Origin: CACKLF01 sp002725175
GTDB taxonomy: Bacteria > Pseudomonadota > Alphaproteobacteria > Rhodobacterales > Rhodobacteraceae
Length of the DNA stretch: 64,000 nucleotides
Reading direction: 5' to 3'
NCBI GenBank assembly: GCA_002725175.2
Contig: PBQX02000116.1
Coordinates: 14,703 to 78,702 of the forward strand
Shown: piece by piece, positions 17,295 through 26,354 of the stretch
Position numbering within the stretch: position 1 is the stretch's first letter
Layout of the letters: each line of letters begins with the position of its first letter
The notes under the pieces: generated by a model
What the model was told of the DNA's origin: nothing
The model's input: the letters and a program-made list of their open reading frames with translations, nothing else
Database searches by the model: none
Made by a program: the position numbers and the translations under genes

Positions 17295-18779
17295 ATGGAC
17301 CAAAATATTATTGACGAGTTACGAAATATTAAAATTACCCCAAGAGGAAATTTAATTAACGGTAAAATCTCTACAAGTTTATCAGGTGAGACAATAGACG
17401 TGTTTTCTCCAATTGATGGAAATCTTATAACAATGATTCCGAGGTCAAGAAGAGAAGATGTGGACGTGGCAGTTAACGCCGCAAAATTAGCATTTGATGA
17501 TGGACGTTGGTCCAATCAACCACCAGTTGACAGAAAAAAGGTATTAATAAAGTGGGCAGAGCTTGTAGAAAAAGAGGCTTTAAGTTTGGCAGTTCTGGGC
17601 GTAAGAGAAAATGGAACAGAAATAAATATGGCTTTGAAAGCAGAACCATTTTCAGCGGCTGCAACATTAAGGTATTATGGTGAGGCCATTGACAAAGTTT
17701 ATGGCGAAATTGCCCCTACAGCTGAAGGAATTCTTGGCTTAATTAAAAAGGAGCCAATTGGAGTGGTTGGGGCTATTGTTCCATGGAATTTTCCTTTAAT
17801 GATAGGTGCTTGGAAAATTGGGCCTGCTTTGGCCGCTGGAAATAGTGTTATTTTAAAACCTGCAGAAAGTGCTTCTTTAAGTTTACTTAGGCTGGCAGAA
17901 TTGGGTTTGGAAGCTGGATTGCCGCCAGGAGTTTTACAGGTAGTTACTGGGTATGGCTCTGAAGCAGGACAAGCCATTGCTTTATCTAAAGATGTGGATG
18001 TCTTGACCTTTACAGGTGCAGGACCTACCGGAAGAAAATTAATGGAGTATTCTGCCCAATCCAATCTAAAGCGAGTTTATTTAGAATTAGGAGGCAAGTC
18101 TCCCAATATTGTTTTTAGCGATGCTCCAGATTTAGAATTGGCTGCTAAATCTGCAGTAAATGCGATTTTTAGAAATAGCGGTCAGGTCTGTGTAGCTGGA
18201 TCAAGGTTATTGATCGAACATTCAATTTACCAAAACTTTCTTGATACCGTTTGTAACTATACATCAAAATTAAGGGTTGGTGATCCTCTTGATCTTTCCA
18301 ATGACATAGGAGCCGTGCATTCTGAAGCACAACTTTTGAAAAATTTGAGGTTTTTAGATTCGTTAAAAAACAGAGAAAAAAATATAGTTTGGGGGGGTGA
18401 TCGTTTAATAGAGGAATCTGGCGGTTTTTATATGTCACCCACAATTGTTGAGAATATTAGCTCTAAAGATGAAATATTTCATGAAGAGATTTTTGGGCCA
18501 GTTTTGTCAGTGATTCCGTTTTCTAAAGACGAAGAGGCTATATCAATTGCCAATGATACTTCATACGGCTTAGCGGCCGGAGTTTGGACATCCAACTTAT
18601 CAAGAGCACATAAGATGGCAAATGGAATAAAGTCAGGTATGATCACTGTAAATACATACGCTGGAACAGATATGACAGTCCCGTTACCTGGAATGAAGGA
18701 ATCTGGCAATGGATCTGACAAATCTCTTCATTCATTGGAGAAATACACAAACCTAAAAACGGTTTGGGTTAATTTGTAG
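17295..18779 (+). CDS. Aldehyde dehydrogenase (NAD(P)+)
   Basis: The 494-residue enzyme oxidises an aldehyde to its acid. Signatures are IVPWNFPLM, the catalytic base glutamate in LELGGKSPN and the nucleophile cysteine in NSGQVCVAGSR, then IFGPVLSVIPF. The family branch resembles PuuC-type gamma-glutamyl-aminobutyraldehyde or betaine/aromatic aldehyde dehydrogenases. ATG follows TAGGAGGG. It lies 9 bases after marR. An aromatic aldehyde such as one from phenylalanine or tyrosine breakdown would fit the context, but nothing in the sequence fixes the substrate. Confidence 0.88.
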   Translation: MDQNIIDELRNIKITPRGNLINGKISTSLSGETIDVFSPIDGNLITMIPRSRREDVDVAVNAAKLAFDDGRWSNQPPVDRKKVLIKWAELVEKEALSLAVLGVRENGTEINMALKAEPFSAAATLRYYGEAIDKVYGEIAPTAEGILGLIKKEPIGVVGAIVPWNFPLMIGAWKIGPALAAGNSVILKPAESASLSLLRLAELGLEAGLPPGVLQVVTGYGSEAGQAIALSKDVDVLTFTGAGPTGRKLMEYSAQSNLKRVYLELGGKSPNIVFSDAPDLELAAKSAVNAIFRNSGQVCVAGSRLLIEHSIYQNFLDTVCNYTSKLRVGDPLDLSNDIGAVHSEAQLLKNLRFLDSLKNREKNIVWGGDRLIEESGGFYMSPTIVENISSKDEIFHEEIFGPVLSVIPFSKDEEAISIANDTSYGLAAGVWTSNLSRAHKMANGIKSGMITVNTYAGTDMTVPLPGMKESGNGSDKSLHSLEKYTNLKTVWVNL

Positions 18780-18899
18780 GATTAACAGTAGATCTAAAAC
18801 ATTTCCCATGTATCAGATCGAATTCTCATATCAAAATGGCGTACTATTTTTTGTGCAATTAACTTACTATTCTCATTTTATATTTATTGATAGAAAAGT

Positions 18900-19032
18900 G
18901 CAAAACCTTGATTTTTGACAATTAGTAATATAGACAAACCTCTCTAATGAATGGTTTTGCATGTAAATTTGCAAAATTAAAATAGTTACCTATTAGGAGA
19001 TAAGGTAACTGTAACTGAATGTGAGCAGTTAC
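18900..19032 (+). promoter_or_regulatory. Repeat-rich structured leader of gltB
   Basis: The gene-free stretch between the aldehyde dehydrogenase and gltB (18780 to about 19062) contains several perfect inverted repeats. These are GCAAAACC (18900-18907) with GGTTTTGC (18953-18960); TTTTGC (18955-18960) with GCAAAA (18971-18976); GTTACC (18985-18990) with GGTAAC (19004-19009); and GTAACTG (19011-19017) with CAGTTAC (19026-19032). GTAACT occurs twice in tandem (19005-19016), so CAGTTAC can pair with either copy and the helices compete. An AGGAGA lies in the loop of the third pair. A TTGACA is at 18915-18920, but I see no convincing -10 partner. The arrangement looks like a regulatory RNA or operator cluster; it does not match a riboswitch class I know. 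Confidence 0.45.
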
Positions 19033-19062
19033 AAGAGAGAAACAAAGTGTTTTAGGAAAGCA

Positions 19063-22000
19063 GTGTTGGTAGAAGAAAATAACAGGTTAATTGCATCTGA
19101 ATTCGGTTGTTTTTCGGATAATTTGAAGGGTAGATCAAAAAAGGAAGGTCTATACGATCCTAGAAATGAGCATGATGCTTGTGGATTGGGTTTCATCGCA
19201 AACATTAAGGGAAAAAAATCCCATAAAATTATCAGCGATGGTCTTTATATTTTAGAAAACTTGGAGCATAGGGGAGCAACTGGAGCTGACCCTCTTGTTG
19301 GCGATGGTGCAGGAATGCTTACTCAGATTCCACACGATTTTTTTTCTATTATTTGCAAGAAAGATAAAATTGAAATTCCAGAAGAAGGGGAGTACGGGGT
19401 TGGATTTTTCTTTTTCCCCAGAGAGATTGGTCAACATGAGAGTATAAAATTAAAGATTAAAGACCTGGCCTCTGAATTTGACATGAAAGTTTTAGGCTGG
19501 CGTGATGTACCGGTAGACAATTCATCATTGTCACAGGATCCTGAAATTTTAGAAAGTGAACCATCTCATTACCAAGGCTTTTTCTCTAAACCTGAAGGCT
19601 TAACTGAGGATCAGTTTGAAAGAAAATTATATTTGTTGCGTAGAGTAATTTCCAATTCTATTTATTCAATTTTGGGATCAATGAATGATTTTTACCCTGT
19701 CTCACTTTCATGTAGGACTATTGTTTATAAAGGTATGTTTTTAGCCGATCAGTTGGGAAAGTATTTTAATGATCTTAAAGATAAGAGATTCACTTCGGCT
19801 TTGGCTTTGGTACACCAGAGGTTTTCCACGAATACATTTCCTTCTTGGAGGCTCGCTCATCCGTATCGAATGATAGCTCATAACGGTGAAATCAATACGT
19901 GTCGTGGCAACGTAAATTGGATGGCCGCCCGTCAGGCTACCTTGTCTTCACCTCTATTTGGTACGGATATTGAGAAAATTTGGCCGGTAACTTACGAGGG
20001 GCAATCAGACACGGCTTCGTTTGATAATGCCCTGGAATTATTGTTTCAGGGGGGCTATTCCCTACCACATGCGATGATGATGTTAATTCCAGAGGCCTGG
20101 TCAGGAAATGCCTTAATGGATGAAAAAAGAAAAGCTTTTTATGAATATCATGCCGCACTAATGGAACCTTGGGATGGTCCAGCAGCTATTGCATTTACTG
20201 ACGGTAGACAAATAGGGGCGACATTAGACAGAAATGGATTGAGACCTGCAAGGTATTGTGTGACGGATGATGATACAGTAGTTTTGGCTTCTGAAGCTGG
20301 AACGCTTCCTGTTGATGAAGGCAAGGTAGTTGCCAAATGGAGACTTCAGCCAGGTAAAATGCTTTTAATCGATCTTGAAAAAGGTGAGATTGTTTCTGAT
20401 GAAGAGATTAAAAACCTACTAAGCAAGGAGAAGCCTTACAGGGAATGGTTGGCAGATACACAAATTATATTAGAAGACATAAAGGGAGAAAGATCGTCAT
20501 CTAGAAATTTCACTGGATCAGATCTGCGCAACGGCCAAAAAGCTTTTGGCTATACACAGGAAGATGTTAAAATGCTTATGACTCCAATGGCAACTACTGG
20601 TCAGGAAGCTATAGGCTCTATGGGGACAGATACTCCTATTTCCGCTATGTCTAATAGATCTAAGCTATTATATACTTACTTTAAGCAAAATTTCGCGCAA
20701 GTCACGAATCCTCCTATCGATCCAATTCGTGAGGAATCTGTAATGAGCTTGGTCTCTTTTATAGGCCCTAGGCCGAATTTGTTTGAAAAGACCTATAATG
20801 TATCCCAAAAAAGGTTGGAGGTTAGACAACCTATTCTTAGAAATTCAGACCTCCAAAAAATTCGTGATATAAGCGAAATTAGTGACAGTCATTTTTCGTC
20901 AAGAGTTCTAGATACAACTTATAATGTCAGTAAAGGTCCAGAAGGTATGGAGCTTTGCATTGATGATCTTTGCGGCAAGGCTGAGAAGTCAGTCCAAAAT
21001 GGTGATAACATTATCATACTTTCTGACAGACAGTTTGGTCCTAGCAGAATAGCTTTGCCTGCTTTGCTCTCTACGGCTGCTGTACATCATCATTTAATTA
21101 GAAAGGGTTTGAGAACATCAGTTGGATTGGTGGTTGAATCGGCAGAACCTCGGGAAGTTCATCATTTTGCTGTTCTCGCTGGCTATGGAGCAGAAGCTAT
21201 AAACCCTTATCTGGCATTCGAATCTCTCTCGGACATGCATGAAAGGGGGATGTTTCCAAAAGAGGTAGATCATAAACAAGTAGTAAAGAGATATATAAAA
21301 TCAATTGATAAAGGTCTTTTAAAAGTAATGTCAAAGATGGGTATTTCAACATATCAATCTTACTGTGGAGCTCAAATATTCGACGCAGTGGGGTTGTCAA
21401 CTAGATTTATTGAAAAATATTTTTCTGGAACAGCTACTCAGATTGAAGGAGTGGGGTTGAATGAGGTTTCTTTAGAGACATTCAGGAGGCATCAGGATGC
21501 TTACTCAGATATAGCCGTACTAAGGCACGCTCTCGATGTTGGAGGTGAATATGCAGTGAGAAGGAGAGGTGAGACACATGCTTGGACTTCGGATGAAATA
21601 ACAAGCTTGCAACATGCGGTCAGAGGAAATAGCAAAGATCAATACAGGTATTTTTCAAAATTGATTAACGATCAATCTGAACGATTATTAACTATTAGGG
21701 GTCTGTTTAAATTAAAGCCGCCTGAAAAATTTGGTAAAAAACCAATTAATTTAGAAGAAGTGGAATCGGCATCAGAAATTGTAAAGCGATTTGCTACTGG
21801 TGCTATGTCGTACGGTTCTATTTCAGCGGAAGCCCATGAAAACTTAGCTATAGCTATGAACCGTATTGGAGGTAAATCAAATACTGGAGAGGGCGGGGAG
21901 GAAATTGAAAGGTTCCATCCTTTAAAAAACGGTGATAGCCGTCGCTCCGCTATAAAGCAAGTAGCATCGGGTCGCTTTGGTGTAACAACGGAATATTTGG

Positions 22001-23772
22001 TTAATTCTGATATGATTCAAATCAAAATGGCCCAAGGTGCAAAACCTGGAGAAGGTGGGCAACTCCCAGGACATAAGGTAGATGCAGTTATAGCAAAGGT
22101 ACGTCATTCAACTCCTGGCGTCGGATTGATTTCACCTCCTCCGCATCATGATATTTACTCAATTGAGGATTTAGCTCAATTAATTTTTGACCTTAAGAAC
22201 GTGAACCCTAGAGCTGATATTTCCGTTAAACTCGTATCTGAGGTAGGTGTTGGTACAGTAGCAGCAGGTGTATCTAAAGCTAAAGCAGACCATGTAACAA
22301 TCTCGGGTATGGAAGGCGGTACAGGGGCTAGTCCTTTAACATCTGTAAAACACGCTGGATCACCTTGGGAAATAGGATTGGCAGAAACGCATCAAACCTT
22401 ACTTAAGAACAACTTGAGAAATCGAATTGCAGTTCAGGTTGATGGAGGTTTAAGAACTGGTCGAGATGTGGTCATTGGAGCTCTTCTTGGGGCAGACGAG
22501 TTTGGCTTTTCTACTGCTCCTTTAGTTGCATCTGGTTGTATTATGATGAGAAAGTGTCACTTAAATACTTGCCCTGTAGGAGTAGCCACCCAGGATCCTG
22601 TATTGAGAAAACGATTTAGTGGTCAACCTGAGCATGTGATAAATTATTTCTTTTTTGTTGCAGAGGAAGTTCGCGAAATTATGGCAGAATTGGGTTTTTC
22701 AAAATTTGATGAAATGATTGGAAAGTTAGAAATTTTGGATAAGTCTGAAGCCATAAATCACTGGAAAGCTAATGGATTAGATTTTAGCAAGCTATTTCAT
22801 AACCCAAATTCTGGAAAGAATATTGTTTCTTATAACAATGAAAAACAGAAACACCCAATAGATAATATTTTAGATTTGCAATTAATAGAGAAAACAAGAG
22901 CAGCTATTGAAAATCAAACACCGGTTGAGTTGAACATGCAGATAAAAAGTAACAACCGATCCACAGGGGCAATGTTGTCTGGTCAATTGGCGATGCGATA
23001 CGGACATGAAGGTCTTCCTGAAGATACAATAAGGATTAAATTTTTTGGAACTACGGGACAGGCATTTGGTGCATGGGTAGCAAGAGGGGTTACATTCGAA
23101 GTTGAAGGTGAAGCGAATGACTATGTTGGTAAGGGACTTTCTGGCGGCAAGCTTATTATATACCCTCCCAAGGAGGCAAAAAACATTGTGGCAGAAGAGT
23201 CTATTATAGTGGGCAACACCGTTCTATATGGAGCTGTAGATGGTGAGTGCTATTTTAGAGGTGTTGCTGGTGAAAGATTTGCTGTGAGAAACTCAGGAGC
23301 TACTGCGGTGGTGGAGGGAGTGGGTGATCACGGGTGTGAATATATGACCGGAGGGATAGTTGTAGTCTTAGGCAAGACAGGTCGAAATTTTGCCGCTGGT
23401 ATGTCTGGAGGTATTGCTTATGTTCTTGATGATGACGGAACCTTCTCAAGGCGTTGCAATATGGCAATGGTTGATCTAGAGCCGATTCCGGCAGAGGATG
23501 ATTTGATGGAATCAGAACATCACATCGGAGGAGACATAGAGCATCATGGAAGAGTAGATATAACTAAAGACATGACGCGGTTTGACGATGAGAGGCTTCG
23601 CCTATTAATTGAAAATCATAAAACTTTTACAGGGTCAAAAAGAGCAGCAGAAATTCTAAATGACTGGGAAGTTTTTCGGCCTAAATTCTTGAAAGTTATG
23701 CCAACGGAATATAGAAGGGCACTAGAGGAGATCGAGGCTCAGCAAAAAGCATCTGGTGTAGCAGCAGAGTAG
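19063..23772 (+). CDS. gltB: Glutamate synthase, large (alpha) subunit
   Basis: The enzyme converts glutamine and 2-oxoglutarate to two glutamates, the main GOGAT step of ammonium assimilation. Features in order are the class II amidotransferase domain with its processed N-terminal cysteine in EHDACGLGF, the central domain, the FMN-binding synthase domain with GEGGEEIERFHPL and AKPGEGGQLPGHKV, the 3Fe-4S cysteines in MMRKCHLNTCPVGVATQ, and the C-terminal GXGXG beta-helix. The frame is open from GTG 19021 (1583 residues), but no ribosome-binding site precedes it. AGGAAAG at 19054-19060 favours GTG 19063 or TTG 19066. The exact start is uncertain; the mature protein is not affected because the leader is cleaved at the cysteine. 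It is followed by gltD. Confidence 0.95.
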   Translation: MLVEENNRLIASEFGCFSDNLKGRSKKEGLYDPRNEHDACGLGFIANIKGKKSHKIISDGLYILENLEHRGATGADPLVGDGAGMLTQIPHDFFSIICKKDKIEIPEEGEYGVGFFFFPREIGQHESIKLKIKDLASEFDMKVLGWRDVPVDNSSLSQDPEILESEPSHYQGFFSKPEGLTEDQFERKLYLLRRVISNSIYSILGSMNDFYPVSLSCRTIVYKGMFLADQLGKYFNDLKDKRFTSALALVHQRFSTNTFPSWRLAHPYRMIAHNGEINTCRGNVNWMAARQATLSSPLFGTDIEKIWPVTYEGQSDTASFDNALELLFQGGYSLPHAMMMLIPEAWSGNALMDEKRKAFYEYHAALMEPWDGPAAIAFTDGRQIGATLDRNGLRPARYCVTDDDTVVLASEAGTLPVDEGKVVAKWRLQPGKMLLIDLEKGEIVSDEEIKNLLSKEKPYREWLADTQIILEDIKGERSSSRNFTGSDLRNGQKAFGYTQEDVKMLMTPMATTGQEAIGSMGTDTPISAMSNRSKLLYTYFKQNFAQVTNPPIDPIREESVMSLVSFIGPRPNLFEKTYNVSQKRLEVRQPILRNSDLQKIRDISEISDSHFSSRVLDTTYNVSKGPEGMELCIDDLCGKAEKSVQNGDNIIILSDRQFGPSRIALPALLSTAAVHHHLIRKGLRTSVGLVVESAEPREVHHFAVLAGYGAEAINPYLAFESLSDMHERGMFPKEVDHKQVVKRYIKSIDKGLLKVMSKMGISTYQSYCGAQIFDAVGLSTRFIEKYFSGTATQIEGVGLNEVSLETFRRHQDAYSDIAVLRHALDVGGEYAVRRRGETHAWTSDEITSLQHAVRGNSKDQYRYFSKLINDQSERLLTIRGLFKLKPPEKFGKKPINLEEVESASEIVKRFATGAMSYGSISAEAHENLAIAMNRIGGKSNTGEGGEEIERFHPLKNGDSRRSAIKQVASGRFGVTTEYLVNSDMIQIKMAQGAKPGEGGQLPGHKVDAVIAKVRHSTPGVGLISPPPHHDIYSIEDLAQLIFDLKNVNPRADISVKLVSEVGVGTVAAGVSKAKADHVTISGMEGGTGASPLTSVKHAGSPWEIGLAETHQTLLKNNLRNRIAVQVDGGLRTGRDVVIGALLGADEFGFSTAPLVASGCIMMRKCHLNTCPVGVATQDPVLRKRFSGQPEHVINYFFFVAEEVREIMAELGFSKFDEMIGKLEILDKSEAINHWKANGLDFSKLFHNPNSGKNIVSYNNEKQKHPIDNILDLQLIEKTRAAIENQTPVELNMQIKSNNRSTGAMLSGQLAMRYGHEGLPEDTIRIKFFGTTGQAFGAWVARGVTFEVEGEANDYVGKGLSGGKLIIYPPKEAKNIVAEESIIVGNTVLYGAVDGECYFRGVAGERFAVRNSGATAVVEGVGDHGCEYMTGGIVVVLGKTGRNFAAGMSGGIAYVLDDDGTFSRRCNMAMVDLEPIPAEDDLMESEHHIGGDIEHHGRVDITKDMTRFDDERLRLLIENHKTFTGSKRAAEILNDWEVFRPKFLKVMPTEYRRALEEIEAQQKASGVAAE

Positions 23773-23803
23773 AATATAAATTAAACAGGGAATTGTCTGA
23801 ATA

Positions 23804-25240
23804 ATGGGGAAAGTAACAGGTTTTCTAGAAGTTGATCGGCAGGACAGAAAATATAGGCCTGCAGCAGATCGCATTAGAAATTTTAAGGAATTTGTAATAC
23901 CTCTTCCAGAGCAGGTGCTCAAAGATCAAGCAAGTCGATGTATGGAATGTGGGATACCATTTTGCCATGATGTGAAAGGCCTGAAGGGTTGCCCTGTTAA
24001 CAACCAAATTCCTGATTGGAATGATTTAGTTTATAAGGGAGATTGGGAGCAGGCTTCAAGGGATTTGCATTCTACAAATAATTTTCCTGAGTTCACNGGN
24101 AGAATTTGTCCTGCACCNTGTGAAGCNTCATGTACCCTCAANATTATAGATGAACCTGTAACCATTAAATCAATTGAATGCTCAATTGTAGATCGGGCGT
24201 GGAAGAATAACTGGATCCNGCCTGAAATTAATCAGAATAAAACTGGAAAGNTAATTTCTGTTATTGGATCTGGGCCNGCTGGTATGGCTGCTTCGCAACA
24301 ATTAGCTAGAGCTGGNCATAATGTGAATCTTTATGAGAAGAATGAAAAGGCNGGNGGGTTGTTAAGATATGGAATCCCTGACTTTAAAATGGAAAAATTT
24401 CANATAGATAGACGGGTAGAGCAGATGAGCAAGGAAGGTGTTATTTTTCACACAGGCGTTAATGTTGGGNNAGATATTGCNATTGATNNAATAATTGAGA
24501 AAAGTGATGCTGTGATTTTANCGGGAGGCGCAGAAANNCCAAGAGANCTNGAAATAAGTGGNAGAGATTTAGNTGGGGTNCANTTTGCAATGGAATTCNT
24601 GCCTCAACAAAATAGAAGAGTATCTGGGGAAACNACAGTAGCAAATTCGTTACCTGTTTTAGCAAATGGNAAGCANGTNGTGGTTATAGGTGGTGGCGAT
24701 ACAGGCTCAGACTGTATTGGAACATCAATTCGCCAAGGAGCTCTTTCGGTAACCCAATTGGAAATAATGCCNNAGCCTCCNGAGANAGAAAATAAATTNC
24801 TAACTTGGCCTAATTGGCCCTTAAAGATGCGCACATCATCTAGCCAAGAGGAGGGAGCAGAAAGAGAATTTTCTGTGATGACAGATAAATTTACTGGAAA
24901 GAATGGATCAGTATCTCAGCTTCATTGCATACGCGTTGACGAAAAATTTTCTCCGATTAAAGNCTCANAATTCTCTTTAAAAGNGGATTTAGTTCTGCTT
25001 GCNATGGGTTTTNTATCTCCTGANACCTCNGGCATGATTTCGGANTTANGNTTNGATCTNGATAATAGAAGTAATGTNTTAGCAACAGATAAAAATTACA
25101 AAACTAGNAATGAAAAGGTNTGGGTTGCTGGAGATATGAGGCGTGGGCANTCTTTAGTTGTNTGGGCTATTAGGGAAGGNCGNCAATGTGCAAGAGNAGT
25201 AGATAAGACNCTTATGGGCNATACGAACTTGGCATTATAA
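23804..25240 (+). CDS. gltD: Glutamate synthase, small (beta) subunit
   Basis: The beta subunit passes electrons from NADPH through FAD and iron-sulfur clusters to GltB. The N-terminal domain carries the cluster cysteines in SRCMECGIPFCH and GCPVNNQIPDWN, then RICPA.CE.SCTL. The FAD dinucleotide fold ISVIGSG.AGMAAS and the NADPH site VVIGGGDTGSDCIGTSIRQGA follow. The C-terminal motif WVAGDMRRGxSLVVWAIREG is typical. From 24097 on the sequence has many single N bases, mostly at third codon positions, and the frame stays open throughout. It lies 31 bases after gltB. Confidence 0.95.
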   Translation: MGKVTGFLEVDRQDRKYRPAADRIRNFKEFVIPLPEQVLKDQASRCMECGIPFCHDVKGLKGCPVNNQIPDWNDLVYKGDWEQASRDLHSTNNFPEFXXRICPAXCEXSCTLXIIDEPVTIKSIECSIVDRAWKNNWIXPEINQNKTGKXISVIGSGXAGMAASQQLARAXHNVNLYEKNEKXXGLLRYGIPDFKMEKFXIDRRVEQMSKEGVIFHTGVNVGXDIXIDXIIEKSDAVILXGGAEXPRXXEISXRDLXGXXFAMEFXPQQNRRVSGEXTVANSLPVLANXKXXVVIGGGDTGSDCIGTSIRQGALSVTQLEIMXXPXEXENKXLTWPNWPLKMRTSSSQEEGAEREFSVMTDKFTGKNGSVSQLHCIRVDEKFSPIKXSXFSLKXDLVLLXMGFXSPXTXGMISXLXXDXDNRSNXLATDKNYKTXNEKXWVAGDMRRGXSLVXWAIREXXQCARXVDKXLMGXTNLAL

Positions 25241-25258
25241 CTTTCNAAGAAATCCAAG

Positions 25259-26185
25259 TTGACAACAAATACACTAAAAAGAGATTTNAAAAGTTGGTGN
25301 TTACTTTTTTTCTTAGGATTNATTTGGGGCTTTTCTTTTTTAGCTGTTAGTATTTCATTAGAATCTTTTTCTCCAATTCAAGTTGCCGCATGNAGGATAA
25401 TAATAGGAGCCTTTGTTGTTCTNNTATTTTGTCTGGCCATTGGNGAAGGTTTGCCCAAATTTAANTCAGCGGGAAGATCGATCTGGCCATACTGTGCGGG
25501 CATGGCTTTNCTTTCAAATGTTATNCCTTTTTGNCTACTTTCTTGGGCTTTGCTNCANGTAACTTCTAGNTTTGCTGGTATCACCATGACTATGGTGCCC
25601 CTAGCNGTTTTACCNTTGGCTCATATTTTTGGTAAAGGTGATTATATGACACCAAGAAAAGTCATAGGTTTTTTGATAGGATTTGCAGGNGTACTTTTTC
25701 TGTTTGAGCCATCAGAAATAGTAAATTTTTCGTTTNATGAANNTACTATATTAGCAAAAATGTTGTGNTTNTTGGCAACTTTGTGTTANGCGACTGGCTC
25801 TATTATTACGAGAAGNTCNCCGCAAACTGTNTCTAGTTTGTCATTTAGNGCNGGNGCACTTTTGTTGGCAGCTTTAATTATTNCNCCAATTTNATTTATT
25901 TTNTCTGATTTANCCNCTGTNATAACTTTNCGNTCNNTTATNGGNGTTNTNTTNTTAGGGTTTCTNCCTACNGGAATAGCAACAATTATTCTTGTATATT
26001 TGGTTAAAAATTCGGGGCCATCTTTTATGAGNCTGGTAAANTATCAGGTGCCAATATGGGCTGTACTATTTGGGGTNTTCTTTAATCAAGAAACGNTACC
26101 ANCTGGTGCACTNCTTGCNCTGTTATTGATTCTNTTTGGTCTATTTTTTAGTCAGTATNAAAAAAATAAATNAGGTGNATTGTGA
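25259..26185 (+). CDS. EamA/DMT family exporter
   Basis: This drug/metabolite-type membrane transporter of about 308 residues contains two EamA repeats and about ten membrane helices. It opens with FFLGxIWGFSFLAVSISLE and the second repeat has SLVxYQVPIWAVLFG near the C-terminus. The start is TTG at 25259, 18 bases after gltD, so it may be co-transcribed with the GOGAT genes. EamA proteins commonly export amino acids and metabolites; the substrate is unknown. Many N bases obscure parts of helices 6-9 but the frame is intact. Confidence 0.8.
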   Translation: MTTNTLKRDXKSWXLLFFLGXIWGFSFLAVSISLESFSPIQVAAXRIIIGAFVVXXFCLAIXEGLPKFXSAGRSIWPYCAGMAXLSNVXPFXLLSWALXXVTSXFAGITMTMVPLXVLXLAHIFGKGDYMTPRKVIGFLIGFAXVLFLFEPSEIVNFSFXEXTILAKMLXXLATLCXATGSIITRXXPQTXSSLSFXXXALLLAALIIXPIXFIXSDLXXXITXXXXXXVXXLGFXPXGIATIILVYLVKNSGPSFMXLVXYQVPIWAVLFGXFFNQETXPXGAXLXLLLIXFGLFFSQYXKNKXGXL

Positions 26186-26283
26186 TAGANTGGGNTAAGA
26201 AATTTGATAATTCTGTNTATANTANTNGGTCAGGNAAATATGTGTCAATCTGNCNTGAGAATATAGNAGATCCAAAAAAATAG
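26182..26283 (+). other. Short open frame or gene remnant in the gap before kynU
   Basis: The 169-base gap between the EamA gene and kynU contains a 33-codon frame. It starts with GTG at 26182, overlapping the EamA stop codon in the GTGA manner of coupled genes. It stops at an A7 tract, and removing one base extends it by about a dozen codons only. The readable residues (W, KKFDNS, SGKYVS, ENI, DPKK) show no family I recognise, and ten or more N bases prevent a firm reading. It may be a real micro-protein, a decayed gene or chance. Confidence 0.2.
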
Positions 26284-26354
26284 AGTAGACTATAATTNTT
26301 CTATTTCGTAAAAGCATCNTACATCTTTNTGAGAANNATATCTTNTAGGTAGTT

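Noticed and set aside
20148..20336. Alanine/serine-rich minus-strand frames inside gltB
   Set aside because: They are antisense shadows of a strongly conserved coding region, as are similar frames in gcvP, ade and the aldehyde dehydrogenases.
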